Below, in pieces: positions 26,937 through 36,613 of a stretch of 64,000 nucleotides of DNA (position 1 is its first letter; every line of letters starts with the position of its first letter). Source of the stretch: JAIBJN01 sp963825255. Lineage in GTDB: Bacteria; Actinomycetota; Thermoleophilia; Gaiellales; Gaiellaceae. The position numbers were made by a program, and so were the translations under genes. The DNA is taken from NCBI GenBank assembly GCA_963825255.1, contig CAWGSF010000009.1, forward strand, positions 248,001 to 312,000, read 5' to 3'. Under the pieces are notes generated by a model. That model did no database searches. It was not told the origin of the DNA and saw nothing but the letters and a program-made list of their open reading frames with translations.

Positions 26937-28108
26937 GGCTGGGCGAGAGCGCCGGCAGGAGCGACGCGGGCCGGGTGCGCCGCCGAAACGAGGACGCGTT
27001 CGTCCTCGACCCGCCGCTGTTCGCCGTCGCGGACGGCATGGGCGGCGCGCAGGCGGGGGAGGTCGCCTCGCGGCTCGCGGCCGGCGCGTTCCGCGAGTAC
27101 CGGGATGCCGACGCCCTCGAGCCGGAGGAGCGGCTCCAGGCGATCATCCAGGAGGCGAACCGCCGCATCTACGAGCGGGCGCAGGCCGACGCGGAGGTCT
27201 CGGGGATGGGGACGACGGTCACCGCCGCGCTCCTCACCGGAGGCCGGGTCATCATCGGCCACGTCGGCGACTCGCGTGCCTACCGGCTGCGCGGCGGTCG
27301 GCTGGAGCAGCTCACCGAGGACCACTCGCTCGTCGGCGACCTCATGCGCAGCGGGCGGCTCACGCCGGAGGAGGCCGAAGCCCACCCGCAGCGGTCGGTC
27401 ATCACGCGGGCGCTCGGCACGGACCCGCAGGTCGACGTCGACACGATCGTCGTCGAGGCGGCTCCCGGAGACGTCTTCCTCCTCTGCTCGGACGGCCTCA
27501 CGACGATGCTCCCGGACGAGGTGATCGCGGGGACGGTCGAGGCCGCGGCGTCGGTCGACGAGGCCGTGCGCGAGCTGGTGCGCGGCGCCAATCGAGGCGG
27601 CGGCGAGGACAACATCACGGTCGTCGCCTTCGAGGTGGCCGGCGACGAGGCGATCGAGGAGACCCTGGCGGCGGCGCCGCCGGTGGGCACCGCCGACGAG
27701 TCGGAGCTCGAGGACACGCTCACCGACCTTCCTCCGGTGACCCCCGTCGTCGCACAGGTCGACGAGCAGGCTTCGCGGCCGCGCAAGAAGCGGCGGCGGT
27801 GGGGCAGGCGGGTGTTCTGGGGCCTGACGGGGGTGGCGTTCGTCGCGCTCGTCCTCGGCGGGGCGCTCTTCGGCCTCGCGCGGGCCTACTTCGTCGGCGC
27901 CGACGCGGACGGCAACGTCGTCGTCTACCAGGGCGTCCCGTTCGACATCCGCGACGGGGTCGGCTTCTACCGGGAGCGCTACGTCAGCCAGTTGCAGGCG
28001 TCCCAGCTCTCCGAGGATGAGCGCGCCGACCTCTTCGACCACGCCCTGGTCTCGTACGATCGCGCGCGGGCCCAGGTCGCCGTCTACGAGGCCGAAGCTC
28101 TGCCCTGA
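26933..28108 (+). CDS. pstP: PP2C-type Ser/Thr phosphatase PstP
   Basis: 391 residues. The PP2C catalytic domain spans about 1-240: SDAGRVRRRNEDAFV (metal-binding RRxNED), LFAVADGMGGAQAGEVASRL (DGMGG), MGTTVTAALL, VGDSRAYRLRGGRLEQLTED, HSLV, GDVFLLCSDGLTTMLPDE and GGGEDNITVVAF. Then a linker, a basic patch (RPRKKRRRWGRR), one transmembrane helix (VFWGLTGVAFVALVLGGALF) and a short external domain. It dephosphorylates STPK substrates including PknB. ATG 26933 overlaps fhaB. Domain order and length match actinobacterial PstP. Confidence 0.93.
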   Translation: MRLGESAGRSDAGRVRRRNEDAFVLDPPLFAVADGMGGAQAGEVASRLAAGAFREYRDADALEPEERLQAIIQEANRRIYERAQADAEVSGMGTTVTAALLTGGRVIIGHVGDSRAYRLRGGRLEQLTEDHSLVGDLMRSGRLTPEEAEAHPQRSVITRALGTDPQVDVDTIVVEAAPGDVFLLCSDGLTTMLPDEVIAGTVEAAASVDEAVRELVRGANRGGGEDNITVVAFEVAGDEAIEETLAAAPPVGTADESELEDTLTDLPPVTPVVAQVDEQASRPRKKRRRWGRRVFWGLTGVAFVALVLGGALFGLARAYFVGADADGNVVVYQGVPFDIRDGVGFYRERYVSQLQASQLSEDERADLFDHALVSYDRARAQVAVYEAEALP

Positions 28109-28112
28109 CCCG

Positions 28113-29408
28113 ATGACGGCCGGGATGAGCCTGCGCAACCGAGAGCTCGCGAACCTCCTCCTCGTCGGCATCCTCACGGCGGCGGGCTTCGCCTCCGTCT
28201 ACATGGCCCGCCAGGACGTCGTCTCGACGGGGTCGCTCTCCTACGCGGCCTTCTTCGTCTCGCTCTTCGTGGTCGCGCACCTCGTCGTCCGCGTGCGCCT
28301 GCCCCTGGCCGACCCATTCCTCCTGCCGCTCTGCGGGCTCCTCTGCGCGCTCGGGGTGACGGAGATCTACCGCATCGATCCGAACCTTGCGTTCCGCCAG
28401 GGGCTCTGGATCGTCGTCGGCGTGGTCGTCTTCGCCGCGGTCGTGCTCTTCCTGCGAGACTACCGCTCCCTCGACCACGTGAAGTACCTCCTCGGGCTCT
28501 CGGCGATCGTGCTCCTCGTGCTGCCGGCGCTGCCGCTGATCGGCCGGACGATCAGGGGCGCCACACTCTGGGTGGAGGTCGGCCCCATCGTCTTCCAGCC
28601 CGGCGAGCTCGCGAAGGTGCTCATCGTCGTCTTCCTCGCCGGGTACCTGCGCGACAACCGGGAGATGCTCTCCTACGGCGCCGGGCGCAGCCGCCTGCCC
28701 TCGCCGAAGCACCTCGGCCCGCTCCTGCTCATCTGGGGCGGCGCGATGCTCGTCCTCTTCCAGACGCGGGACCTCGGCGGCGCGCTCCTCTACTTCGCCA
28801 TCTTCCTCGTCATGCTCTACACGGCCACGGCCCGGTGGTCGTTCGCGGCGGTGGGACTGGCCCTCTTCGGGGTCGGCGCGTTCGCCCTCTACCAGGTGAT
28901 CCCGCACGTCCAGGACCGAGTCAGCGGCTGGCTCGACCCCTGGGGTGACCCGCAGGGCGACACGTACCAGCTCGTGCAGTCGATCTACGCGATCTCGAGC
29001 GGGGGCGTGTTCGGCTCGGGCCTGGGGCGAGGAGTTCTCCTCACCCCCGAGGGACACGCCTACATCCCCGACCTGCAGACGGACTTCATCTACTCGGCGA
29101 TCGCGCAGGAGCTCGGACTGGCGGGCGCCGCCGGCGTCATCCTCCTCTACCTTGCGTTCGCCTTCCGCGGGTTCCGGATCTCGATGCTCGCGGACGACAG
29201 CTTCTCGAAGCTCCTGGCCGCGGGCCTGACGGCCGCCCTCTCGATCCAGGCGTTCATCATCATCGGCGGCGTCAGCGGCCTCATCCCGCTGACGGGGATC
29301 ACGCTCCCGTTCGTCTCGTACGGCGGGTCGAGCATCGTCGCCAACTTCATCGTGCTCGCGCTTCTCCTCATGGTCTCCGACCGGGTGAACAGGAGCCAGC
29401 GGGCGTGA
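28113..29408 (+). CDS. SEDS-family glycosyltransferase (FtsW/RodA)
   Basis: 431-residue polytopic protein with about ten to twelve transmembrane helices, the peptidoglycan polymerase that works with a class B PBP. SEDS landmarks: QPGELAKVLIVVFLAGYL with the essential region near TM5, LLLIWGGAMLVLFQTRDLGG with the catalytic Asp, QLVQSIYAISSGGVFGSGLG, YIPDLQTDFIYSAIAQELGL and the C-terminal LPFVSYGGSSIVANFIVLAL. Motifs do not separate FtsW from RodA; position beside pbpA and pknB matches the actinobacterial RodA slot. ATG 28113, 4 nt after pstP. Its TGA overlaps the GTG of pbpA. Confidence 0.92.
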   Translation: MTAGMSLRNRELANLLLVGILTAAGFASVYMARQDVVSTGSLSYAAFFVSLFVVAHLVVRVRLPLADPFLLPLCGLLCALGVTEIYRIDPNLAFRQGLWIVVGVVVFAAVVLFLRDYRSLDHVKYLLGLSAIVLLVLPALPLIGRTIRGATLWVEVGPIVFQPGELAKVLIVVFLAGYLRDNREMLSYGAGRSRLPSPKHLGPLLLIWGGAMLVLFQTRDLGGALLYFAIFLVMLYTATARWSFAAVGLALFGVGAFALYQVIPHVQDRVSGWLDPWGDPQGDTYQLVQSIYAISSGGVFGSGLGRGVLLTPEGHAYIPDLQTDFIYSAIAQELGLAGAAGVILLYLAFAFRGFRISMLADDSFSKLLAAGLTAALSIQAFIIIGGVSGLIPLTGITLPFVSYGGSSIVANFIVLALLLMVSDRVNRSQRA

Positions 29409-30886
29409 ACCCGCAGATCCGTCGCCTCTTCACCGTCTTCGCGTTCCTCTTCGTGGCGCTGATCGCGATGGCGACGTACTGGCTCTGGCGCGCGCCCGAC
29501 CTGGAGGCCCGGCAGGGCAACCCGACGCTCATCGTGCGCCAGCTGGAGATCGAGCGGGGGCTCATCTATGCGGCGGACGGCAGGAGCGTGCTCGCCACGA
29601 ACCGACGCCGGGAGCTGGCGGACGGACGGGTGTGGTGGGTTCGCCGCTACCCGGAGGGCCGGCTCACCGCCCACCCGGTCGGCTACTCGACGATCACCCG
29701 GGCCCGGACGGGCATCGAGAAGTCCATGAACGACTTCCTGACGGCCTCGAACGCGAACCTGAGCACCGTGATCGACACCACCCTGGACAAGATCCGCGGG
29801 ATCCCGCGGCAGGGGAACGACGTCGTCACGACGCTCGACCTCGACGGCCAGCGGGCCGCGATGGCGGGCCTGGCCGACAAGTGCGGCGCCGCCGTGGCCA
29901 TCGAGCCCAAGACAGGTCGCGTGCTCGTCCTCGCCTCGTCGCCGTCGTACAACCCGAATCTGGTCGAGGGCCACTTCGGCCAGATCGAGGCGATCCGCGG
30001 CGCGTGCACGCCCGCGGCCCCGCTCCTCGACCGCGCGAGCGCGGGCCGCTTCGTCCCCGGCTCGACGTTCAAGATCGTGACGGCGGCGGCTGCCCTCGAC
30101 ACGGGCGCGTTCACGCCCGAGAGCGAGTTCGACGACCCCGGCTACTGCACGATCTACGGCAGGCGGGTCTCGAACTTCGCCGACCAGAGCGGCCCGGAAG
30201 TCTTCGGCAGGCTCACCCTGGCGGAAGCGTTCCAGAACTCGGTCAACTCGGTCTTCTGCAACATCGGCAAGGACATCGGAGCGGAGACGGTCCTCGACTA
30301 CGCGCGGCGCTTCGGCTTCTACGACCGCCCGCCGATCGAGCTCCCCTCCGAGGAGGTGCTGATCAGCGGCCTGTACCGAAACGGACGCCTCTACTTCCCG
30401 AGCGACCCGAACGACGTCGACCCGGGGCGCCTCGCGTTCGGCCAGGAGCGCCTGATCGCGACCCCGCTCCAGATGGCGCTCGTCGTCGCCGGCGTCGCGA
30501 ACCGGGGCATCGTCATGGAGCCGAAGCTCGTCGAGCGTATCGTCGCGCCCGACGGGAAGGTGATCGAGCGCGTCCAGCCGGAGGAATGGAAGAAGGCGGT
30601 GAAGCCCTCCACGGCAGCCGAGCTCACCGCCATGATGGTGCGGGTGGTGCAGTCGGGCACCGCAACGGCGGCCCAGATCCCCGGTGTCACGGTCGCCGGG
30701 AAGACCGGGACCGCCGAGACCGGCGTGGCGGGCCGGAACAACACCTGGCTTGTCGCGTTCGCCCCGGCCGAGGACCCGCAGGTTGCCGTCGCCGTCGCGC
30801 TCTCCGACCAGTCGGGCACGGGCGGCATCACCGCCGCCCCGATCGCGCGCTCGATCATGGAGGCGCTCCTGGGGGGAAACACCTAG
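29405..30886 (+). CDS. pbpA: Class B penicillin-binding protein (PbpA-like transpeptidase)
   Basis: 493 residues: an N-terminal transmembrane anchor (FTVFAFLFVALIAMATYWLW), a short dimerisation region starting RQLEIERGLIYAADGRSVLA, and the transpeptidase domain with SxxK in FVPGSTFKIVTAAAALDTGA (active Ser), SxN in QNSVNSVFCNIG and KTG in VAGKTGTAETGVAGRNNTW. It cross-links septal or side-wall peptidoglycan together with the SEDS partner encoded immediately upstream (GTGA overlap). There are no PASTA repeats here; they are in PknB. Frame intact. The following pknB begins 21 bp downstream. Confidence 0.93.
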   Translation: MNPQIRRLFTVFAFLFVALIAMATYWLWRAPDLEARQGNPTLIVRQLEIERGLIYAADGRSVLATNRRRELADGRVWWVRRYPEGRLTAHPVGYSTITRARTGIEKSMNDFLTASNANLSTVIDTTLDKIRGIPRQGNDVVTTLDLDGQRAAMAGLADKCGAAVAIEPKTGRVLVLASSPSYNPNLVEGHFGQIEAIRGACTPAAPLLDRASAGRFVPGSTFKIVTAAAALDTGAFTPESEFDDPGYCTIYGRRVSNFADQSGPEVFGRLTLAEAFQNSVNSVFCNIGKDIGAETVLDYARRFGFYDRPPIELPSEEVLISGLYRNGRLYFPSDPNDVDPGRLAFGQERLIATPLQMALVVAGVANRGIVMEPKLVERIVAPDGKVIERVQPEEWKKAVKPSTAAELTAMMVRVVQSGTATAAQIPGVTVAGKTGTAETGVAGRNNTWLVAFAPAEDPQVAVAVALSDQSGTGGITAAPIARSIMEALLGGNT

Positions 30887-30907
30887 TCTAGGTTGAAGCT
30901 CGCAGCA

Positions 30908-32850
30908 ATGGCCGGCGCCTCCGACACCCTCATCAACACGCTGTTCGACGGCCGCTACCGGATCCTCCGGAAGCTGGGGGCGGGCGGCATGGCGAACGTC
31001 TATCTCGCCGAGGACGAGGAGCTCGGCCGGCGGGTCGCGATCAAGATCCTCAACGAGCGCTACGCGAACGACGACCTCTTCATCGAGCGCTTCAGGCGCG
31101 AGGCGAAGTCCGCGGCCGGGCTCTCCCACCCCAATATCGTCTCGATCTACGACCGCGGGGAGGCCGAGGGCACCTACTACATCGCCATGGAGGTGATCGA
31201 GGGCCGGAGCCTCAAGGAGCTCATCCTCACGCACGGCGCGCTCCCGATCGACACTGCGATCGCGTACGCGAAGCAGCTCCTGGAGGCGCTCCGCTTCGCC
31301 CACCACCACGGGATCATCCACCGGGACATCAAGCCGCACAACGTCCTCGTCTCCACCGGCCCACAGGTGAAGGCGACGGCGCCGCGCCTGAAGGTGACCG
31401 ACTTCGGGATCGCGCGCCACGGCGCGTCCCAGATGACCGAGGCCGGGTCGATCATGGGGACGGCGCAGTACCTCTCGCCGGAGCAGGCGCGCGGCGCGCC
31501 CGTGACGGCGGCGTCCGACCTCTACTCGGCGGGCGTCGTGCTCTACGAGATGCTGACGGGCAAGGTGCCCTTCACGGGCGACTCGGCGATCGAGATCGCC
31601 ATGAAGCACGTCAACGAGCTGCCCAAGCCGCCGTCCAAGCTGCGCCCCGAGATCCCGCCCGAGCTCGACCAGGTCGTCCTCCGCTCGCTCGCCAAGGACC
31701 CAGCCGACCGCTACCAGACGGCCGATGAGTTCATCGAGGACCTCGAGCGGGTCGAGTCCGGCCTGCCCATCTCGCGCGCGACGGCCACGGCAGCGACCGC
31801 GCTGCTCGCCGGGGCGGCGATCGGCGAGGCCACCGCAGGTGCTCACGGGCGAGGAGGCGACGCGCGTGGTCTCCCAGCCGGCTCCGGTGCCGCCCCGGCG
31901 GCCGCCGGAGTATCCGCCCGGGGGGCCGTACGACGAGCCGCCGAAGAAGCGAAAGCGCTGGGTGCCGTGGGTGCTGGTCGCGCTCCTGATCGCGGGCGCC
32001 GCCCTCGCGGGCTGGTGGGCCTACAACGCGATCCAGGACCAGCTCGAGGCGTCGGAGCCAGTCGGCGTGCCCAACGTCGAAGGCCTGCGGCAGGATCCCG
32101 CCGTCCAGCAGATCGAGAACGCCGGGCTCGTGGCGAAGGTGGAGAAAGAGTCGAGCACCGAGGTGGAGGCCGGCTTCGTCATCGACCAGTCCCCGGATGC
32201 CGGCACGCAGGTCGCCAAGGAGTCCACGGTGACGATCACGGTCTCGAGCGGGCCGAAGCAGGTCGAGGTGCCCAAGCTCGTCGGCAAGACGTACGAGCAG
32301 GCCGTCGACCTGCTCAACGCGGTCAACCTCGAGGCCAGACGGAAGAACGTCTTCTCGGATCGGCCACAAGGCCGTGTCGCCGGGCAGACCCCGAAGGCCG
32401 GCGAGGTCGTGGACGAGGGCACGGAGGTCGTCGTCAGCGTCTCCCAGGGGCCCGAGCAGATCGGGGTACCGGACGTGGTCGGCCTCTCGCAGGCGGAGGC
32501 GACCGCGCGAGCTCGAGGCAGCCGACTTCGTCGTCTCCGTCGTCGAGCAGCCGTCGAGCTCGGCGCCCGACGGCGTCGTCTTCCAGCAGAGCCCAGCGGC
32601 CGGCGCGGACGTCGACAAGGGCTCGACCGTCACGATCACCGTCTCCACGGGGCCGTCCCAGGTGAACGTCCCGAATGTCGTCGGCGACGACGAGGCGACC
32701 GCGACGAACACGCTCGAGGGCCAGGGCTTCACGGTGCGCGTCCAGACGACCTCGGGTGAGGACGGGGTCGTCCAGAGCCAGAACCCCGCCGCCGGCACGC
32801 AGGTGGACGAGGGCTCCCGCATCACGATCCTCGTCGGCGACGGCACGTAG
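30908..32850 (+). CDS. pknB: PknB-like PASTA Ser/Thr kinase, two frameshifts
   Basis: Receptor kinase controlling growth and division. The kinase domain (about residues 15-280) shows LGAGGMANVYLAED, VAIKIL, IHRDIKPHNVLV, VTDFGIARHG, GTAQYLSPEQARG and SDLYSAGVVLYEMLTG. A juxtamembrane stretch, one transmembrane helix (VPWVLVALLIAGAALAGWWA) and four extracellular PASTA repeats follow (starting near GVPNVEGLRQD, EVPKLVGKTYEQ, GVPDVVGLSQAE and NVPNVVGDDEAT), which bind muropeptides or lipid II. An extra base near 31839 and an extra C near 32508 shift the frame; 1943 nt equals 647 codons plus two, matching two +1 errors. ATG 30908 is preferred over TTG 30893. Confidence 0.88.
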
Positions 32851-32883
32851 CGGGGAGCGGCGATCGCGAAGCTGCGCGTAGCG

Positions 32884-33810
32884 GTGCTCATGGGCGGGCG
32901 CTCGAGCGAGCACGAGGTCTCGCTCGAGTCGGGGCGCTCGGTGATCGAAGCGCTCGACCCGGACCGGTACGACGTCGTCGCGGTCGAGATCCCCAGGGAC
33001 GGGCCCTGGCCGCTCAACCCGGTCGAGGCCGCCGGGCTCGACGTCGTCCTGCCCGTCCTCCACGGGCCCTTCGGGGAGGACGGCACCGTGCAGGGCCTCC
33101 TCGAGCTGGCCGGGGTCGCCTACGTCGGCGCGGGCGTGACGGCCTCCGCCCTCTGCATGGACAAGGACCTCTTCAAGTCGGTCATGCGCGACAAGGGCGT
33201 CCCCGTCGCACGGAGCGCGACGGCGCGCACGGGCGAGGCCGTCGAGAGCCCCTTCGGCTTCCCGTGCGTCGTGAAGCCGGCCCGTCTCGGGTCGAGCGTC
33301 GGCATCAGCGTCGTCCACTGGGAGGAGGACCTCCCGGCCGCGGTCGAGCTCGCCTTCGCCCACGACGAGAAGATCCTCGTCGAGGAGTTCCTCGACGGGG
33401 TGGAGGTCGAGTGCAGCGTCCTCGGCAACGCGGACCCGGTCGCGTCCGTCCCGGGCGAGATCGTCCCGCTGGCGAGCGACTGGTACGACTACGAGGCGAA
33501 GTACGCGGAGGGAGGAATGGAGCTCGTGATCCCGCCCCGGGTCCCCGCGGAGTCGGCGGGGCGCGTCCAGGAGCTCGCGGTCGCGGCGTTCGTGGCGTCG
33601 GACTGCGAGGGCATGGCCCGCGCCGACTGCTTCGTGCGCCCCGACGGCGAGGTCGTCGTGAACGAGCTGAACACGATCCCCGGGTTCACCGCCACGAGCG
33701 TCTACGCGAAGCTCTTCGAAGCATCGGGCATCCCCTATCCCGACCTCCTCGACCGCCTCGTCGAGCTCGCGCTCGAGCGCCACGACCGGCGCGCCCGCCT
33801 CCGCTACTGA
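32884..33810 (+). CDS. ddl: D-alanine--D-alanine ligase
   Basis: ATP-grasp enzyme making the D-Ala-D-Ala end of peptidoglycan precursors. Motifs: MGGRSSEHEVSLESGRSVIE, VLPVLHGPFGEDGTVQGLLE, YVGAGVTASALCMDKDLFK, PCVVKPARLGSSVGISVV, ILVEEFLDGVEVECSVLG and VVNELNTIPGFTATSVYAKL (metal ligands). The start is a problem: the first strand (LRVAVLMGG) extends upstream of GTG 32884, but the only candidate codons before the stop at 32848 are CTG 32872 and ATC 32863; the ATC sits 5 nt after GGGGAG. Either a non-standard start is used or one base is wrong. The coordinate given is the first standard codon. Confidence 0.88.
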   Translation: MLMGGRSSEHEVSLESGRSVIEALDPDRYDVVAVEIPRDGPWPLNPVEAAGLDVVLPVLHGPFGEDGTVQGLLELAGVAYVGAGVTASALCMDKDLFKSVMRDKGVPVARSATARTGEAVESPFGFPCVVKPARLGSSVGISVVHWEEDLPAAVELAFAHDEKILVEEFLDGVEVECSVLGNADPVASVPGEIVPLASDWYDYEAKYAEGGMELVIPPRVPAESAGRVQELAVAAFVASDCEGMARADCFVRPDGEVVVNELNTIPGFTATSVYAKLFEASGIPYPDLLDRLVELALERHDRRARLRY

Positions 33811-33823
33811 GCGGCGGCCACGA

Positions 33824-35263
33824 TCAGACGGCCCTGAAGGCGCGCACCTCGTTCACGTGGGCGCTGCCGTCGAGCGAGGTGATCCAGAGCACGTAGTAGC
33901 GGTACGCCTCTCCGCCCGTGTCGACGTCGATCTCGGTGCGCTGCCCCATCTCCGTCTCGTCGCTCACGCCGCCGAAGCGCCCGACGAGCTCCGGCCCGGC
34001 GAGGACCATGGCCGTGAAGCCCGGCGTGTCGCTCTCGACGACGAGGCGCGAGAGCCGGACACGCTTGGGAACCTCGATCACGATGCCGACGCCGTCCTTC
34101 ACGAAGCTGCGGTAGGTCTCGGTCGACCAGAACGTCTCGACGCTCCCGTCGGTCGCGCGGCCGACCGCCTCGGGGTGCTCCCCGTCGCCCCCCTGCGGGT
34201 CGAAGTCGGCGACCGCGGTCGCTCGCACGGCGGCCTCGGCCGTCTCGCCCCCCAGGCCGAAGAGCCCGTTGCCGAAGAGCAGCACGAGCGCGGCGGCGAT
34301 GCCGAGGGCAGCAACGACCGCCAGGACGATCGCCGCCCGCGAGCGGCGCCTTCGCGACGCCGGCCGCTCGGGAGCGGGAGCGACCACGCGCGTCTGCGCC
34401 TCCCCGTCCTCGCCCGGCCACGTGTCCTCCGGACCGGGCAGGCGACAGCGCTCGAGCGCCTCCACGACCGCCTCGAGCGACGGATAGCGGTCGGAGGGCT
34501 GCTTCGCCATCGTGCGCGCGACGACGGCGTCGACGCGGGCCGGGACCTCCGGGCGCTTCTCGCGCACGTGCGGGACGGGGTCGCGGGCGTGGCGCATCGC
34601 CACGGCCATCAGGGTGTCGCCCCGGTACGGGACGTCGCCCGTGAGGAGCTCGTACATGACGACGCCGAACGAGTACTGGTCCGACCGCTCGTCGCCACGC
34701 TCCCCCCTCGCCTGCTCGGGGGAGATGTAGAGGCCGGTGCCGAGCACGGTCCCGGTCTGCGTCAGCGCGTCGTCCACGTCGAGCGCGCGGGCGATCCCGA
34801 AGTCGGTCACCTTCGCGGTCCCGCCCGCGTCGACGAGGACGTTGTGGGGCTTGACGTCCCGGTGGACGATCCCGAGCTCGTGCGCGAAGGCGAGCGCCCG
34901 CCCGATCTGGATCGAGAGCTCGAGCGCGTCGTGGACCTTCAGGGGGCCCTCGCGCGCGACGATCGCCTTCAGGTTCTCGCCGGCGACGTGCTCGAAGACG
35001 ATGTACTGGCGGCCGCGCCACTCGCCGCGGTCGATGACCGTGACGACGTTCGGGTGGGAGAGGCGCGCGATCGCGCGCGCCTCACGGCGGAAGCGCTCGA
35101 CGTACTCGGGGTCGCTCGAGTAGTGCTCGTGCAGGATCTTGACGGCGACGCGACGCTCGAGCACCGAGTCGTACGCCCGGTACACGCTCGACATGCCGCC
35201 CTCGCCCACGAGCTCCTCGAGCTCGAAGCGTCCGCCGACCAGCTCTCCGACCTTCACCGCCAC
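33824..35263 (-). CDS. Ser/Thr protein kinase with an extracellular discoidin-like domain
   Basis: 479 residues. The kinase domain (about 10-270) has VGEGGMSSVYRAYD, VAVKILHEHY, VHRDVKPHNVLVDAGG, VTDFGIARAL, GTGLYISPEQARG and SDQYSFGVVMYELLTG. Then a linker, a basic stop (RPASRRRRSRA), one transmembrane helix (AAIVLAVVAALGIAAALVLL) and an external domain of about 135 residues: DFDPQGGDGEHPEAVGRATD, GSVETFWSTETYRSF, VRLSRLVVESDTPGFTAMVL and YYVLWITSLDGSAHVNEVRA. That pattern resembles F5/8-type C (discoidin) carbohydrate-binding domains, not PASTA. It is convergent with ddl (13 bp). Binding of cell-wall glycans is inference. Frame intact. Confidence 0.85.
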   Translation of the reverse strand: MAVKVGELVGGRFELEELVGEGGMSSVYRAYDSVLERRVAVKILHEHYSSDPEYVERFRREARAIARLSHPNVVTVIDRGEWRGRQYIVFEHVAGENLKAIVAREGPLKVHDALELSIQIGRALAFAHELGIVHRDVKPHNVLVDAGGTAKVTDFGIARALDVDDALTQTGTVLGTGLYISPEQARGERGDERSDQYSFGVVMYELLTGDVPYRGDTLMAVAMRHARDPVPHVREKRPEVPARVDAVVARTMAKQPSDRYPSLEAVVEALERCRLPGPEDTWPGEDGEAQTRVVAPAPERPASRRRRSRAAIVLAVVAALGIAAALVLLFGNGLFGLGGETAEAAVRATAVADFDPQGGDGEHPEAVGRATDGSVETFWSTETYRSFVKDGVGIVIEVPKRVRLSRLVVESDTPGFTAMVLAGPELVGRFGGVSDETEMGQRTEIDVDTGGEAYRYYVLWITSLDGSAHVNEVRAFRAV

Positions 35264-35302
35264 CCTGTCTCCCCTACCGCGCCAAGCCGCGAACCGGGGT
35301 CC

Positions 35303-36586
35303 CTACGCGAGGGCCTCCTCCAGCGCGCTCTCCCACGCGTCGAGCGCCTCGTCGAGCTCCGCGTCGGAGATGACGAGCGGCACGAGGACGCGCAGGCAGT
35401 TCCCGTAGATGCCGGCCTTGAGCAGGAGCAGGCCCCTGCGCGAGGCAGCCTCGGCCACCGCCGTCGCCAGCTCGGGCTGCGGCTCGCCGCCGCGCGCGAG
35501 CTCGACGGCCTGCATCGCGCCCAGCCCGCGGACCTCCGCGACCGCGTCGAAGCGGTCGCGCCAGGCCTCCATCCGCTCGCGGAGCGTCTCCCCGATCGTC
35601 TCCGCCCGCTCGGTGAGCCGCTCCTCGGCCATGACGTCGAGGACGGCGTGGGCGGCCGCGATGGCGACCGGGTTGCCGACGTAGGTGCCACCGACGGCGC
35701 TGTCCCCTGGCGCGTCCATGATCGAGGCGCGCCCGAGCACGCCCGAGAGCGGGAGGCCCGCGGCGATCGACTTGGCGACCACGATGAGGTCGGGCTCGAC
35801 GCCGAAGTGCTCGACGGCGAACATCCTCCCGGTCCTGCCGAACCCGGTCTGCACCTCGTCCGCGACGAACACGATCCCGTGCTCGTCGCAGATCGCCCGC
35901 AGCCCCTGCACGAACTCGGCGGAGGGAACGATGAACCCGCTCTCGCCCTGAACGGGCTCGAGGACGACCGCGGCGACCTCTTCCGCAGCGACGCGCGTCC
36001 TGAACGCGAGGTCGATCGCGTCGAGATCGTCGAACGCCACCCGGTAGACCTCGGGTGCGAAGGGGCCCAGCCCCGCCTTGTACGGATGCGTCTTCGAGGT
36101 GAGGCTCAGCGCGAGAAGCGTTCGCCCGTGGAAGCCGCCGTCGAAGGCGATCACCGCCGGGCGCCCCGTGGCCGCGCGCGCGAACTTGACGGAGTTCTCG
36201 ATCGCTTCCGCCCCCGAGTTGAAGAACGCGGCCCGCGTCTCGCCCGAGATCGGCGCGAGCTCGAGCAGCCGCTCGGCGAGATGGACGTAGTTCTCGTACG
36301 CGACGACCGTGAAGTCGGTATGCGTGAAGCGCTCGGCCTGCTCGCGGATCGCGTCGACCACCCGTGGGTGCGAATGGCCGACGTTCAGGCAGCCCACGCC
36401 GCCGGCGAAATCGATGAACGTGTTGCCGTCGACGTCGGTGAGCGTCGCGCCCCGTCCCTCCGCGATGACGAGCGGGAGGTAGATCGAGAGGGGCTCCGCC
36501 ACGACCCGCTCCTTGCGGGCGAGGATCTCGCGGCTGCGGGGGCCCGGGATCTCGGTTCTGATCTCGATCGTCCTGGTCGTGGCCAC
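35303..36586 (-). CDS. gabT: Class III aminotransferase, probable 4-aminobutyrate transaminase
   Basis: PLP enzyme of 427 residues that most resembles GabT, transferring the amino group of 4-aminobutyrate to 2-oxoglutarate. Features: FIDFAGGVGCLNVGHSHPRV, FFNSGAEAIENSVKFARAAT, GGFHGRTLLALSLTSK, VAAVVLEPVQGESGFIVPSA, IVFVADEVQTGFGRTGRMFA (PLP Asp), LIVVAKSIAAGLPLSGVLGR (Schiff-base Lys) and GGTYVGNPVAIAAAHAVLDV. Other class III substrates such as 5-aminovalerate or ornithine cannot be excluded. GTG 36586. Divergent from dcd across 27 bp containing TTATAGATT, a possible shared promoter element. Confidence 0.85.
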   Translation of the reverse strand: MATTRTIEIRTEIPGPRSREILARKERVVAEPLSIYLPLVIAEGRGATLTDVDGNTFIDFAGGVGCLNVGHSHPRVVDAIREQAERFTHTDFTVVAYENYVHLAERLLELAPISGETRAAFFNSGAEAIENSVKFARAATGRPAVIAFDGGFHGRTLLALSLTSKTHPYKAGLGPFAPEVYRVAFDDLDAIDLAFRTRVAAEEVAAVVLEPVQGESGFIVPSAEFVQGLRAICDEHGIVFVADEVQTGFGRTGRMFAVEHFGVEPDLIVVAKSIAAGLPLSGVLGRASIMDAPGDSAVGGTYVGNPVAIAAAHAVLDVMAEERLTERAETIGETLRERMEAWRDRFDAVAEVRGLGAMQAVELARGGEPQPELATAVAEAASRRGLLLLKAGIYGNCLRVLVPLVISDAELDEALDAWESALEEALA

Positions 36587-36613
36587 GCCAGGAGCTTATA
36601 GATTGGCATTCCG

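Noticed and set aside
29147..31846. A 899-codon open frame antisense to pbpA/pknB, and similar long antisense frames at 1152-3197, 7230-9317 and 24106-26304
   Set aside because: High GC content removes stop codons from antisense frames; the opposite strand in each case encodes a clearly recognisable protein and these products are low-complexity Arg/Ala/Gly.
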